This document shows positions 32,897 through 41,988 of a stretch of 64,000 nt of DNA, piece after piece. The stretch lies in assembly GCA_965116335.1 (NCBI GenBank), contig OZ220677.1, forward strand, positions 1,922,001 to 1,986,000. Reading direction: 5' to 3'. This stretch comes from G963663315 sp965116335. Its GTDB lineage: Bacteria > Pseudomonadota > Gammaproteobacteria > Arenicellales > Poriferihabitantaceae. Position 1 is the first letter of the stretch. Every line of letters begins with the position of its first letter. Made by a program: the position numbers and the translations under genes. Under the pieces are notes generated by a model, which saw nothing but the letters and a program-made list of their open reading frames with translations, ran no database searches and had not been told where the DNA came from.

Positions 32897-33796
32897 TCAC
32901 CCATCAAACAAAACCAACTGTTCTTTCTGCTCGATATTGGTGATTGGATACTCACAGTTTGATATTTTATAGTTTGTGACGATAGCTTCAACCATGGGAT
33001 TACGGTTCTGTTCGCTTCCTCCCACGTGGTAAAAGTGCTCACGGGTGTAAATGTTGAACTCGTCCCATAGTGATTCTATGTAGTGGTTTTTTCTGAAATC
33101 GTTGTGGTGCCAAGTGGACAAAATGAATCTTGCTTTTGATAAGCGAAGATTATCAAACAATATCTGCTCATGTTCACCGTCCCACCCGTTGTAGTAATCG
33201 ACATGCCTGTCAATATAGGGTGGATCACAATAAATCACATCGGTGCTGGTTGCTTGTTTGATGGTGTCTTCAAATGGCTGACACTTAAAGGTAAAGTCTT
33301 TCACCTTCAGTAATCGGGATATATGGTCTACCTGATTTACAATTTTTGTCACATAGGCTTGCGCAAACCGGTTGGGTTTCTTGCAGAAAGGAATATTCAG
33401 GCCGCCCTTCCGATTAAAGCGAATCATCCCGTTAAACCCCGAACGATTCAAGAATAAAAAATCAAGCGGCTGGTGCTTTTCGTTAAATCTTTCGCGTAAG
33501 GCATAATAATGTTTATCGCCTTTTTCCAGCAGCAATGAACCTTCTTCATTCAAGTACTTTCGTACAATCTCCGGGGTTATTTCGCTGGTTTTGATTGAGT
33601 TATAGAAGTCAATCAGATGGGGGTTGGTATCACACATAACGGCATGATTAGGGGCGATATTAAAGCCCACAACACCGGTTCCCATGAAGGGTTCTATCCA
33701 TTGCCCCTCGAGTTCTTCAGGAACAATACTTTTAATCCAAGGGATAAGTTTGGTCTTTATTCCTTGTGATTTTATTGGGGGTACATTTACTTTCAA
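32897..33796 (-). CDS. D12-class (Dam-like) adenine-N6 DNA methyltransferase
   Basis: 299 residues of the alpha class. Motif I is WIEPFMGTGVVGFN (about 33-46) and motif IV is CDPPYIDR near residue 190. The N-terminal KSQGIKTKLIPWI holds the SAM-contacting Lys of Dam-type enzymes. Length is normal for DpnM/MboI-type enzymes. The target is likely a short palindrome such as GATC, but this cannot be proved by eye. A gene fragment ends 12 bases upstream, which may be the remains of the partner nuclease. Confidence 0.88.
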   Translation of the reverse strand: MKVNVPPIKSQGIKTKLIPWIKSIVPEELEGQWIEPFMGTGVVGFNIAPNHAVMCDTNPHLIDFYNSIKTSEITPEIVRKYLNEEGSLLLEKGDKHYYALRERFNEKHQPLDFLFLNRSGFNGMIRFNRKGGLNIPFCKKPNRFAQAYVTKIVNQVDHISRLLKVKDFTFKCQPFEDTIKQATSTDVIYCDPPYIDRHVDYYNGWDGEHEQILFDNLRLSKARFILSTWHHNDFRKNHYIESLWDEFNIYTREHFYHVGGSEQNRNPMVEAIVTNYKISNCEYPITNIEQKEQLVLFDG

Positions 33797-33808
33797 TTTT
33801 TTACATCC

Positions 33809-34080
33809 TTACGGCGGATGATTATTTCGGGGAACCACTAATGATGGGTCACCATTGCGATATTCAACAAATTCTTCCAAGTTTCTAATCTTCCTGGTTC
33901 CGCCTTTTTCATCTGAAATAGTGATTTTCTGAAAGTTCATCCAGTAATCGTCGAACCATTCTTCTCCCAAACGTGAAAATGTTCCGTGTTCCCCCAGAAT
34001 ATCCTCTATCCGGTTAATACTACCAATGTTAGCTGTGTTTCCGCTACCGCTTTTGTCACACGCTAACAGCAGTTTGTTTG
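33809..34080 (-). pseudogene. Truncated gene fragment upstream of the Dam-like methyltransferase
   Basis: About 88 codons in an open frame reading NKLLLACDKSGSGNTANIGS, later FSRLGEEWFDDYWMNFQKIT, and ending before the methyltransferase gene. There is no start codon at its beginning; the frame runs back into the 3' end of the SDR gene, which is coded in another frame. It is the C-terminal end of a larger protein, perhaps a restriction enzyme judging by location, but I do not recognise it. The break marks the right junction of the accessory region. Confidence 0.55.
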
Positions 34081-34845
34081 CAACGGTACGAAAAACTGTT
34101 TCCCGGTGAGGTGCTGGGAGTGGTCGGATAGCAGGTACAGGTAATGGCGGATGATTTCGGGGTCGTTGGGGTCTCGTAGTTGGCTGATGTCTTCGCCGGG
34201 ATAGAATTGTTTTCGCAGGGCGGTTTTTACTTTTCCGCAATCCAGCGTGTTGACGCGGATATTCCGGTTTTCCCATTCATGGGACAGGGTTTGGCAGAGG
34301 TTCTCGATGCCTGCGAAGGCGGCACCGGTGGCTCCCCAGTAGGCTGAGCCGTTGCGCCCGCTGGCCAGCGTTGAGAATATGATTGAGGCTGGATTATCGT
34401 GTTTCAATAGTGGATAGAGGCACCGGGTCAGATACATCGGGCGTATCAACTGTTGGTACAGAACCTTCTGCCAGACAGTCATGTCGCTATGTGCCACCGG
34501 AGTCAACGGTGCACCCCATATCGAGCAATGCACAAGACCATGGATTTCGGGACAGGTTTGGCTGAGGGAATCCGCCAGCGCCATGAATCCTTCGGGCTGC
34601 GCCCGGCGAATATCAAACTCAATCATCATCGGTTCCGGGTATCCCGACTCACCGATCTGATCGTAGACCGGAGTCAATTCCCTTTGCTTGCGGTCGAGCA
34701 GCAGGACGGCCGCCCCCGCCTGCGCCGCAGCCAGACTGACCGCGCCGCCGATTTCCGAGGCCGCTCCGGTAACAACTATGTTTCTGTTCGCCAGGGAAAC
34801 CGGGTCCGCGCTGAAGTCTTTGGCAATATCAATCAGGTTCGGCAT
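34063..34845 (-). CDS. YciK-like short-chain dehydrogenase homologue without catalytic Tyr/Lys
   Basis: 260 residues. The fold resembles E. coli YciK: IVVTGAASEIGG (glycine loop, one glycine replaced), GLVHCSIWGAPL, IIFSTLASGRNGSAYWG, and the late FYPGEDISQLRDPND. At the position of the catalytic YxxxK, the sequence reads ATGAAFAG, so Tyr and Lys are both absent. The last residues (VPLQTNCC) differ from the family's usual end and lie at the junction with the accessory DNA, so the tail may be replaced. It is probably not an active oxidoreductase. It is followed 3 bases upstream on the same strand by the glycosidase-like gene. Confidence 0.75.
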   Translation of the reverse strand: MPNLIDIAKDFSADPVSLANRNIVVTGAASEIGGAVSLAAAQAGAAVLLLDRKQRELTPVYDQIGESGYPEPMMIEFDIRRAQPEGFMALADSLSQTCPEIHGLVHCSIWGAPLTPVAHSDMTVWQKVLYQQLIRPMYLTRCLYPLLKHDNPASIIFSTLASGRNGSAYWGATGAAFAGIENLCQTLSHEWENRNIRVNTLDCGKVKTALRKQFYPGEDISQLRDPNDPEIIRHYLYLLSDHSQHLTGKQFFVPLQTNCC

Positions 34846-34847
34846 CT

Positions 34848-35924
34848 TCAGGCGGCGTGTGTCTTGTGCGAGTCGGTTGCCAGCAGAGATTTGAACGCAT
34901 ACCAGGAAGGCATTTTACGCAAGCTGCCCTGGCGGTGATCCACCAGTCCGTAGCCGGGATTGATCAGTTGCCACCAGTAGACACGTTCGACCCAGCCTGT
35001 ACCCAGCGCAATCCTGAAGTACTGTTTCAGGTAGTCAGCCTGAGTGGCTTCATCCACGGTCGTGTCAGGATGCCCGGAATTGGGAGTCCAGGGCTGGGTA
35101 TTGAGCAGTGGCCAGTTTGTTTCTGTGATCCATAAATTGTCGCGGGTAGTATTGGACAGTTGAAGCATGGCCTTGTTGAGCCGGATTTTTCGTTCCAGGT
35201 CGAAGTAACGATATTGCTTGCCAGTCGCCGGGCCGCGGCGATTGACATAAAGCAGGGCGGCGCAGCCGTCCAGGTTGTACCGCCAGTCATTGAACAGGGT
35301 TCGTTGCATCACAAGCGGTTCAAAATCAATGATGGAGGAACCGAGTAGCCGGATATGCGGGTAGTCGGCGCGCACCTCGTCTGCGATCCTGAATAGCCGA
35401 AGTGCATCACCGGTATTGCGGCATCCCCATTTTGAGCGGTTCACGGCGTTGCCAATCTGGAATATATTGCAGTGCCCGGAAAAGGCGCCGAAAATTTCAT
35501 GCAGCCGGTTTTGCCATAAATCGGTGTTCAGTACGCTTTCCCGGTCTTGCAGGATATTGATCACGAATCGGTTGGCTTCAAATCGTTGCAGAAATTTCAG
35601 ATCGTGATCGAATCGGTCGGGTTGCCATACCGGAATCCGTAACAGCAGATGCCGGACTCCGAGTTCTTCGATCATTTCAATCTGTGCATTCTGCCATTGT
35701 GATTCTGAATGGATGCCGAGTCCGGCGAAGTCAGACATCGCCTTATTCGGGCTCTTCCGTAAGCGACTGTATTGCCAGGCGACTCCACCCGCCAACCCGA
35801 TTGCGGTGAGAACAACCTTGGCGTATTCGCAAAGATTGGCTGCGGAAACCCGGGTTTTATCCGCTTGCGGGATGATGTAGGGCTGGCAGGACCAGGGGTC
35901 CCACCAGTCAGGGTGTTGGCTCAT
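34848..35924 (-). CDS. Glycoside-hydrolase-like TIM-barrel membrane-anchored protein
   Basis: 358 residues. A short N-terminus is followed by one membrane helix (about 36-52, VVLTAIGLAGGVAWQYS). The rest has the strand pattern of a clan GH-A barrel: GLGIHSESQWQNAQIE, IFQIGNAVNRSKWG (strand 4 position, normally NE; here NA), IRLLGSSIID and LWITETNWPLL. The strand-7 Glu in ITETNWP would be the nucleophile. The strand-4 acid/base Glu seems replaced. Probably periplasmic; function unknown. Adjacent to and likely co-transcribed with the SDR-like gene. Confidence 0.6.
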   Translation of the reverse strand: MSQHPDWWDPWSCQPYIIPQADKTRVSAANLCEYAKVVLTAIGLAGGVAWQYSRLRKSPNKAMSDFAGLGIHSESQWQNAQIEMIEELGVRHLLLRIPVWQPDRFDHDLKFLQRFEANRFVINILQDRESVLNTDLWQNRLHEIFGAFSGHCNIFQIGNAVNRSKWGCRNTGDALRLFRIADEVRADYPHIRLLGSSIIDFEPLVMQRTLFNDWRYNLDGCAALLYVNRRGPATGKQYRYFDLERKIRLNKAMLQLSNTTRDNLWITETNWPLLNTQPWTPNSGHPDTTVDEATQADYLKQYFRIALGTGWVERVYWWQLINPGYGLVDHRQGSLRKMPSWYAFKSLLATDSHKTHAA

Positions 35925-36027
35925 GAATTTTCGTTAATTGTCAATAAAATCCGGGCAATCTCGCCGAACTGGACTCTAAAATGGATTTTTGCGATAATCG
36001 GGAACTGTTGTTAATCGCTGGTTTGCC

Positions 36028-36468
36028 ATGGTTAAAATTCTTGTACTGCATGGGCCTAATCTCAATTTGCTTGGGAGCCGTGAGCCTGAGCATTATGGTT
36101 CGGTCAGTCTGGCTGAGATCAATAACCGGCTGATGCAGCTGGCCAACACCGATGGTGTTGAACTTGAGTGTCGGCAGAGTAACGCTGAAAATGAACTCGT
36201 CAACTGGATTCAGCAGGCACCTGATGAAAGTGTGGATTTTATCATCATCAATCCCGCTGCGTTCACCCATACCAGTATTGCGATGCGGGATGCCTTCAGC
36301 GCGGTCAGGATACCTTTTCTGGAGGTGCATTTGTCCAATGTTCATGCGCGCGAGCCTTTTCGCAAAGTTTCGTATTTTTCTGATATTGCGAGGGGCGTGA
36401 TCGCTGGTCTGGGACCTGCGGGTTATGAGTCGGCTTATCATTTTGCGGTGTCGGCGTTGCGGAGATAA
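36028..36468 (+). CDS. aroQ: Type II 3-dehydroquinate dehydratase
   Basis: 146 residues. Converts 3-dehydroquinate to 3-dehydroshikimate in the shikimate pathway. Seen: the N-terminal LVLHGPNLNLLGSREPEHYG-type motif with catalytic Tyr, ECRQSNAENELVNWIQ, IIINPAAFTHTSIAMRDA (catalytic His) and EVHLSNVHAREPFRKVSYFS. All are family hallmarks. The stop codon TAA overlaps the accB ATG by one base, and accC follows, the common gammaproteobacterial aroQ-accB-accC order. Confidence 0.96.
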   Translation: MVKILVLHGPNLNLLGSREPEHYGSVSLAEINNRLMQLANTDGVELECRQSNAENELVNWIQQAPDESVDFIIINPAAFTHTSIAMRDAFSAVRIPFLEVHLSNVHAREPFRKVSYFSDIARGVIAGLGPAGYESAYHFAVSALRR

Positions 36469-36932
36469 TGATGGATTTAAGAAAGATAAAAAAACTGATT
36501 GAGTTGCTGGAAGATTCAGCCTTGCTTGAAATGGAAATCACCGAGGGGGATAGTACCATCAGACTGAGTCGTGCCGGAGCGGGCGGTGTCGCGGCTGCGC
36601 CCCGGCAGGCTGCCCCGGCATTCCCGGTTGATTCCCGGATGGTCGCGGAGGCGCCATCTGTGCCCCGGACTGAATCGCCGGATGTGAGCGAAGTGACCGG
36701 GATTGTGGTCACTTCACCGATGGTCGGGACATTCTATGATGCGTCATCGCCGGATTCCAGTCCTTATGTTTCTGTCGGAGTGGTGGTTAAACCGGGAGAT
36801 GTCCTGTGCATTATTGAGGCGATGAAAACCTATAACCAGCTGGAGGCTGAAGTGGCAGGGACGGTGAAAGAGATTTACAAGAAGAATGGCGACCCGGTTG
36901 AGTTCGGGGAACCCTTGTTTCTGATTGCCTGA
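36468..36932 (+). CDS. accB: Biotin carboxyl carrier protein of acetyl-CoA carboxylase
   Basis: 154 residues (an ATG 3 bases downstream is equally possible). N-terminal helix (LRKIKKLIELLEDSALLEMEI), a Pro/Ala linker and the C-terminal biotinyl domain with PMVGTFYDASSPDSSPYV and the biotin Lys in IIEAMKTYN. The usual residue after the Lys is Met; here it is Thr, a tolerated change. Carries CO2 from AccC to the carboxyltransferase for malonyl-CoA synthesis. Confidence 0.96.
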   Translation: MMDLRKIKKLIELLEDSALLEMEITEGDSTIRLSRAGAGGVAAAPRQAAPAFPVDSRMVAEAPSVPRTESPDVSEVTGIVVTSPMVGTFYDASSPDSSPYVSVGVVVKPGDVLCIIEAMKTYNQLEAEVAGTVKEIYKKNGDPVEFGEPLFLIA

Positions 36933-36949
36933 TCGGTTCTATTGACAGG

Positions 36950-38299
36950 ATGAACCAGATCAAAAAACTGGTTATTGCCAATCGTGGCGAGATCGCGTTG
37001 CGAATTCTCCGTGCTTGTCGCCAACTGGATATATTGACGGTGGCGCTGCATTCCGATGCAGACAAGGATGCCAAGTATGTCCGTCTGGCGGATGAGTCTG
37101 TATGTATCGGGCCAGCCCCTGCCGCTGACAGCTACCTGAATATCGCTTCAGTCATTGCGGCGGCGGAGGTGACCGAGGCGAATGCGATACATCCCGGTTA
37201 TGGCTTTCTTTCTGAGAATCCGAATTTCGCGGAACAGGTTGAGCGCAGCGGATTTGTGTTTGTCGGGCCGACTGCTGACACGATTCGTACAATGGGAGAC
37301 AAGATTTCCGCCATTGCTGCAATGCGCGCATCCAATGTGCCTTGTGTTCCGGGGTCGGACGGGCCTTTGCCGGAGGAGCCGGATGAAGTGGTAGCGCTGG
37401 CAAGGCGAATCGGGTATCCGTTGATGCTGAAGGCGTCCGGTGGTGGGGGTGGCCGGGGAATGCGAGTCGTGCGGGATGAGTCAGGACTGTCCGATGCAAT
37501 CAATACTACCCGACAGGAAGCGTCTGCGGCATTTGGCAATGATGTCTTGTATATGGAGCGGTTTCTCGAGGTGCCGAGGCATATCGAGATCCAGGTGCTG
37601 GCGGATACTTATGGCAATGTGGTTCATCTGGGCGACCGTGATTGCTCCATGCAAAGAAAACATCAGAAGGTGATTGAGGAGGCGCCCGCTCCCGACATCG
37701 GTGAGGACAAGAAATCTGAAATCGGCAGGCTCTGTGTGGGAGCCTGTAGACAGATTGGATATCGGGGCGTTGGCACCTTCGAGTTCCTTTATCAGGACGG
37801 TGAGTTTTACTTCATCGAGATGAATACACGGATTCAGGTTGAGCATCCGGTGACGGAAATGATCACAGGGATCGACTTGTTGCAGGAGCAGATTCGTGTT
37901 GCGGATGGGCAGAAACTGAGGTTTACGCAGGACCAGATTGAGATGAACGGCCATGCGTTCGAATGTCGCATCAATGCGGAAGACCCGAAAACATTCATGC
38001 CTTCTCCGGGACAGATTACGCAGTATCACATGGCGGGGGGACCGGGAGTCCGGGTTGATTCCCATGCCTACAGTTACTATGTGGTTCCGCCTTATTATGA
38101 CTCCATGATCGGCAAAGTGATTACCCATGGAATGCATCGCACCGAGGCGTTGTCAAGGATGAGCGGCGCATTGCAGGAAATGGTGGTTGAGGGGATAAAA
38201 ACCAATATTCCGTTGCATCGGGAGTTGGTTCAGGACCCCGGGTTTGTCAAAGGAGGGTGTGACATCCACTATCTGGAGAAGAAATTTTCCCTTCCTTGA
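36950..38299 (+). CDS. accC: Biotin carboxylase subunit of acetyl-CoA carboxylase
   Basis: 449 residues, normal for AccC. The ATP-grasp fold is visible: IANRGEIALRILRACR at the N-terminus, the Gly-rich loop GGGGRGMRVV, and HLGDRDCSMQRKHQKVIEEAPAP. Further motifs are FIEMNTRIQVEHPVTEMITG and ECRINAEDP. It carboxylates biotin on AccB using ATP and bicarbonate. The coding region sits 17 bases after accB. Confidence 0.97.
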   Translation: MNQIKKLVIANRGEIALRILRACRQLDILTVALHSDADKDAKYVRLADESVCIGPAPAADSYLNIASVIAAAEVTEANAIHPGYGFLSENPNFAEQVERSGFVFVGPTADTIRTMGDKISAIAAMRASNVPCVPGSDGPLPEEPDEVVALARRIGYPLMLKASGGGGGRGMRVVRDESGLSDAINTTRQEASAAFGNDVLYMERFLEVPRHIEIQVLADTYGNVVHLGDRDCSMQRKHQKVIEEAPAPDIGEDKKSEIGRLCVGACRQIGYRGVGTFEFLYQDGEFYFIEMNTRIQVEHPVTEMITGIDLLQEQIRVADGQKLRFTQDQIEMNGHAFECRINAEDPKTFMPSPGQITQYHMAGGPGVRVDSHAYSYYVVPPYYDSMIGKVITHGMHRTEALSRMSGALQEMVVEGIKTNIPLHRELVQDPGFVKGGCDIHYLEKKFSLP

Positions 38300-38378
38300 G
38301 TGTTATTCAGATATTGGTAGATGTAGTGCAATTCGGCACCAGTCAGAAATCAGGTATCACCAGAGCTTATACAGTAAT

Positions 38379-39218
38379 ATGAGTGAAAATCATTTTTGCT
38401 GTTGTCCGCGTTGCCGGACTGTTTTTCGTCTGTCCGGGGAGAATCTGAGCCGTCAGTCCACTCGCTTTCGCTGTTACTCCTGTCGTGAAGTGTTTGATTC
38501 ACGTGTCAATACGGTTTCGATGACTGATTCTGGATTTGTCATTGCAGAAACTGACTCGGTCAATGATGACAGGACCGAAGTCCCGGTGTTCGATGGTGCA
38601 AGCGGCATTGGGGTTGAAGATTCAGGGAGTCCTTCCGAGGGCGGGGGTAGCAGGTTTGATCAACCGGAATCGCTCGTGTCGGAAGAGGCACCGTCGGCCT
38701 GGAGGAGAGAAAATACGGCGTATGAATATATCAAGGACCGCCGTGAGCCCTTGATTGCATTGGCATGGTGTGTGGCTTCTGTGGCTCTTTTTATACTGTT
38801 GTCATTACAGATAAAGTATTTTTACGTGGAAAAATATGCTCAGGACCAGTCTTTCCGCAAGTACCTGGTTGGATTTTGCAAGATCGCAAGCTGTGAACTG
38901 CCGCCGCTCAAATCCCCGGATCTGTTTGCTCTCGCCGATACGAGAATTGATCGGCATCCCCGGCAACCCGATGCGCTGCGCGTCATTGTGAAGCTGCACA
39001 ATCGGGCCGTATATGCCCAGCCTTACCCTGATTTACGGATTACTCTGACAGACCGGGACGGGCGGGTAGTCGGACGCCGATCTTTTCCTCCGCAATCCTG
39101 GCTGGCGGCTGATAGTGAAAATATGGTAGGGGGGGATGAACAGGTATCCTTGTTATTTGATCTTGCCCGACCGCACGAAAAAGCGGTCGGATTTGCTGTT
39201 AATATCGTTACGGATTGA
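38379..39218 (+). CDS. Zinc-ribbon, DUF3426 membrane protein
   Basis: 279 residues from ATG 38379. An N-terminal MJ0042-type zinc ribbon has paired Cys: CCPRCRTVFRLSG and RFRCYSCREVFDSR. It is followed by an acidic disordered region, a membrane helix (about 126-147, LIALAWCVASVALFILLSL) and a periplasmic DUF3426 domain (VIVKLHNRAVYAQPYPDLRI). Function unknown; found widely in beta- and gammaproteobacteria, often near prmA and accC. It is translated 4 bases before purH. Confidence 0.85.
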   Translation: MSENHFCCCPRCRTVFRLSGENLSRQSTRFRCYSCREVFDSRVNTVSMTDSGFVIAETDSVNDDRTEVPVFDGASGIGVEDSGSPSEGGGSRFDQPESLVSEEAPSAWRRENTAYEYIKDRREPLIALAWCVASVALFILLSLQIKYFYVEKYAQDQSFRKYLVGFCKIASCELPPLKSPDLFALADTRIDRHPRQPDALRVIVKLHNRAVYAQPYPDLRITLTDRDGRVVGRRSFPPQSWLAADSENMVGGDEQVSLLFDLARPHEKAVGFAVNIVTD

Positions 39219-39221
39219 AGC

Positions 39222-40802
39222 ATGACCAGAATCATCCGCAGAGCGCTGATCAGCGTTTCTGACAAACAGAATCTTGTTGACCTGGGTAAAGCCCTGTCCA
39301 GGCATGATATCGAGATATTATCGACCGGCGGAACCGCGAGCCTGCTGGCCAGAGAAGGCATTGCTGTCGTTGAAGTCAGTGAATATACCGGATTCCCGGA
39401 AATGATGGACGGCAGGGTAAAGACTCTGCATCCGGCCATCCATGGGGGAATCTTATGCCGTCGTGGAGTGGATGATGAGGTCATGGCAGCGAATAATATC
39501 CAGCCGATTGACCTGGTAGTGGTCAATCTGTATCCATTCCGGGAAACCGTTTCCAACCCCGGTTGTACTCTGCAGCAGGCGATTGAGAACATTGATATTG
39601 GTGGTCCGGCACTGTTGCGCGCCGCCGCTAAAAACCATGCCGATGTGACCGTAGTTGTGGATGTTGATGATTACAGTCGGGTGATACGGCAGCTGGATGA
39701 CAATGATGGGGCTGTTTCAGACGAGTTACGATTTGATCTTGCGGTGAAGGCATTTGAACATACGGCAGACTATGACGGCGCTGTCGCCAATTATCTGGGT
39801 GCATTGTCGAAGCCGGGTTGTGGCCGGTTTCCACGCACTCTGACTCATCAATATGTCAAGAAACAGGCAATGCGTTATGGCGAGAATCCACATCAGGCGG
39901 GTGCTTTTTATACAGACCGCACTCCGGATCAGACCAGCGTTTCGGCTGCTGTGCAAATCCAGGGTAAGGATCTGTCCTACAACAATATCGCCGATACCGA
40001 TGCCGCGCTGGAGTGTGTCAAGCAGTTTTCAGGGGGAGATGGCTACGCTTGTACCATTGTGAAACACGCCAATCCGTGCGGGGTTGCGGTCAGGGATTCG
40101 CAGGAGGCTGCTTATCGGTGCGCCTGGCGTACAGACTCTGAATCCGCTTATGGTGGCATAATAGCCTTTGACACTGAACTGGAAGCTGAAACCGCCAGGG
40201 CCATTGTTGAGCAGCAGTTTGTAGAGGTTATCATTGCTCCGCAAATAACGGATGGAGCCAGGCAGGCACTCGGAGACAAGCCGGATATCCGGGTGTTGGA
40301 GTATGCAATCGGGAGCGGGGGGGGCACCGTGCCCGCTGGGGAAATCCTGGATTTCAGGAAGGTCAGTGGCGGGTTGCTGGTACAGCAGATTGATGTCGCT
40401 CTTTATGAAAATCTGGAAGTGGTCACGAAACGCCACCCGGACGAAGATGAAATGCGGGATTTATTATTTTCCTGGAAGGTGGCGAAGTACGTCAAGTCGA
40501 ATGCTATTGTCTATGCTTCCGGGCAGGCGACCATCGGCATTGGCGCCGGGCAGATGAGTCGAGTCAATTCGGCCAGGATTGCGGCCATAAAAGCACAGTA
40601 TGCGGGATTGCCGGTCGAGGGAGCGGTGATGGCTTCGGATGCGTTTTTCCCGTTTCGTGATGGTTTGGACAATGCGGCGAGTGCCGGTATCCGGGCGGTG
40701 ATTCAGCCGGGCGGTTCGCGGCGCGATGATGAGGTGATTGCGGCGGCGGATGAGCATGGTATTGCCATGATATTCACCGGGATGCGTCATTTCAGACACT
40801 GA
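39222..40802 (+). CDS. purH: Bifunctional AICAR transformylase/IMP cyclohydrolase
   Basis: 526 residues. The N-terminal MGS-like IMP cyclohydrolase domain has RRALISVSDKQNLVDLGKAL, LSTGGTASLL, MMDGRVKTLHPAIHGG and NLYPF. The C-terminal transformylase domain shows MRYGENPHQAGAFY, GKDLSYNNIADTDAALEC and CTIVKHANPCGVA with the catalytic Lys-His. It catalyses the last two steps of purine synthesis. Full length and intact. Confidence 0.97.
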   Translation: MTRIIRRALISVSDKQNLVDLGKALSRHDIEILSTGGTASLLAREGIAVVEVSEYTGFPEMMDGRVKTLHPAIHGGILCRRGVDDEVMAANNIQPIDLVVVNLYPFRETVSNPGCTLQQAIENIDIGGPALLRAAAKNHADVTVVVDVDDYSRVIRQLDDNDGAVSDELRFDLAVKAFEHTADYDGAVANYLGALSKPGCGRFPRTLTHQYVKKQAMRYGENPHQAGAFYTDRTPDQTSVSAAVQIQGKDLSYNNIADTDAALECVKQFSGGDGYACTIVKHANPCGVAVRDSQEAAYRCAWRTDSESAYGGIIAFDTELEAETARAIVEQQFVEVIIAPQITDGARQALGDKPDIRVLEYAIGSGGGTVPAGEILDFRKVSGGLLVQQIDVALYENLEVVTKRHPDEDEMRDLLFSWKVAKYVKSNAIVYASGQATIGIGAGQMSRVNSARIAAIKAQYAGLPVEGAVMASDAFFPFRDGLDNAASAGIRAVIQPGGSRRDDEVIAAADEHGIAMIFTGMRHFRH

Positions 40803-40825
40803 GACTCAATTTTCTATCGAATAGA

Positions 40826-41977
40826 ATGAATCAAATGGAAGAACCCGGATACAAGGTTATTTTAAGCGGGCAGACGCTCCCGGAGCGAAGCCGTGACGAG
40901 GTGCTGGAAGGATTGGCCGGTCTGTTCAATTCGACTGCGGCTGCGATGGAGCGAGTCTTGCAGGGGCATCCGACACCGCTCAAGAAAGAGTATAGCGAAA
41001 GCCAGGCGACCGAACTGTGCCGAAAAATTGAACAGATCGGGGCGCAATGCGAGATCAGGGAAATCAGGGTCGAGAGAACCGTTGAGGAAATAATTGAGGA
41101 GGTAGCTGAGGAGGTTCCTGTAGAGGAGGTTCCCGTTGAGGAGGGTCGCCCTGACAGCGAGGAGCATGAGAAAGTGCAGGGTCTTCTGATGGGGTTTGTC
41201 TATGTCAACAGTGACTATTACCGCCGCCAGTTCGCCCGCTTCGGGAATCCTGCCCGGCCATCGTTCAGATTGTCCTGGCATTGGCCGGCTTTTTTCTTCT
41301 TTTTCTTTTGGGCGTTGTATCGCAAGATGTGGGGAGTCGCTACATTTTACCTGGCTGTCGGAACTGGCTTGACGCTCATGATGCCGGGTAGTCCGGGGTC
41401 AATTTTCTCCCTGTTCTGGCTGTTTTTCTGGCCTTGTGTGGCGAATTGGTTGTACTACAGGAAGGCGGTTTTCGGAGTCTGGTCGGTAATCGAACACCCT
41501 GAAATGAAGAACGATTACCTGGCCGGGGGAGGAGTCAGCAAAGGCATGGTCTGGGTCGGTGTGGTGGTCATGATCGTATTGTCGATATGGATGGGGAATC
41601 ACATGGCTCGCGAGTTCGTGGAACAATACGGAGAGGACATAGCCGAGGTATTGCCGGGTTCCGGTACACAGGTCACCCGGGATGGCGCGGTTGTGAAGGT
41701 GACTCCGCAGAGCGGCGCCGGGCTGGCCGAGTCCTCGTTGACACTGAGCTATCTGGCGGCCACTCTGAAACTGTTGATGGTCACCAAAGGTAATGTGGAC
41801 AATAACGCAGCGGTGACCGGGTTTATCGAAGAATTGAATCAGGGGGGATACACGGATGGTTGGGGGAATGAGATTCTGGTCACGCAGGAAGTGAATCGTT
41901 ACGTGCTGTTTTCAGCGGGACCCGACCAGACTTACGGTACGGGTGATGACATTCTTCAGACAGTGGACCTCAGATAA
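40826..41977 (+). CDS. DUF2628-type membrane protein with pseudopilin-like tail
   Basis: 383 residues. The N-terminal 75 residues form a small alpha/beta domain (YKVILSGQTLPERSRDEVLE) often found with DUF2628. A Glu/Val-rich linker has imperfect repeats (EEVPVEEVPVEE). The DUF2628 membrane part includes WHWPAFFFFFFWALYRKMWG and IFSLFWLFFWPCVANWLYYR. A further helix (VGVVVMIVLSIWMGNHMA) leads to a periplasmic C-terminus. That tail contains DGWGNEI...GPDQTYGTGDDI, resembling the calcium-binding end of GspG pseudopilins. Function unknown. Located between purH and purD. Confidence 0.7.
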   Translation: MNQMEEPGYKVILSGQTLPERSRDEVLEGLAGLFNSTAAAMERVLQGHPTPLKKEYSESQATELCRKIEQIGAQCEIREIRVERTVEEIIEEVAEEVPVEEVPVEEGRPDSEEHEKVQGLLMGFVYVNSDYYRRQFARFGNPARPSFRLSWHWPAFFFFFFWALYRKMWGVATFYLAVGTGLTLMMPGSPGSIFSLFWLFFWPCVANWLYYRKAVFGVWSVIEHPEMKNDYLAGGGVSKGMVWVGVVVMIVLSIWMGNHMAREFVEQYGEDIAEVLPGSGTQVTRDGAVVKVTPQSGAGLAESSLTLSYLAATLKLLMVTKGNVDNNAAVTGFIEELNQGGYTDGWGNEILVTQEVNRYVLFSAGPDQTYGTGDDILQTVDLR

Positions 41978-41988
41978 TCTTTGCAGCC

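Noticed and set aside
41095..41155. Repeated GAGGAGGTTCC-like sequence in the DUF2628 gene
   Set aside because: Imperfect repeats that keep the reading frame (Glu/Val/Pro linker); they cannot act as a frame switch.
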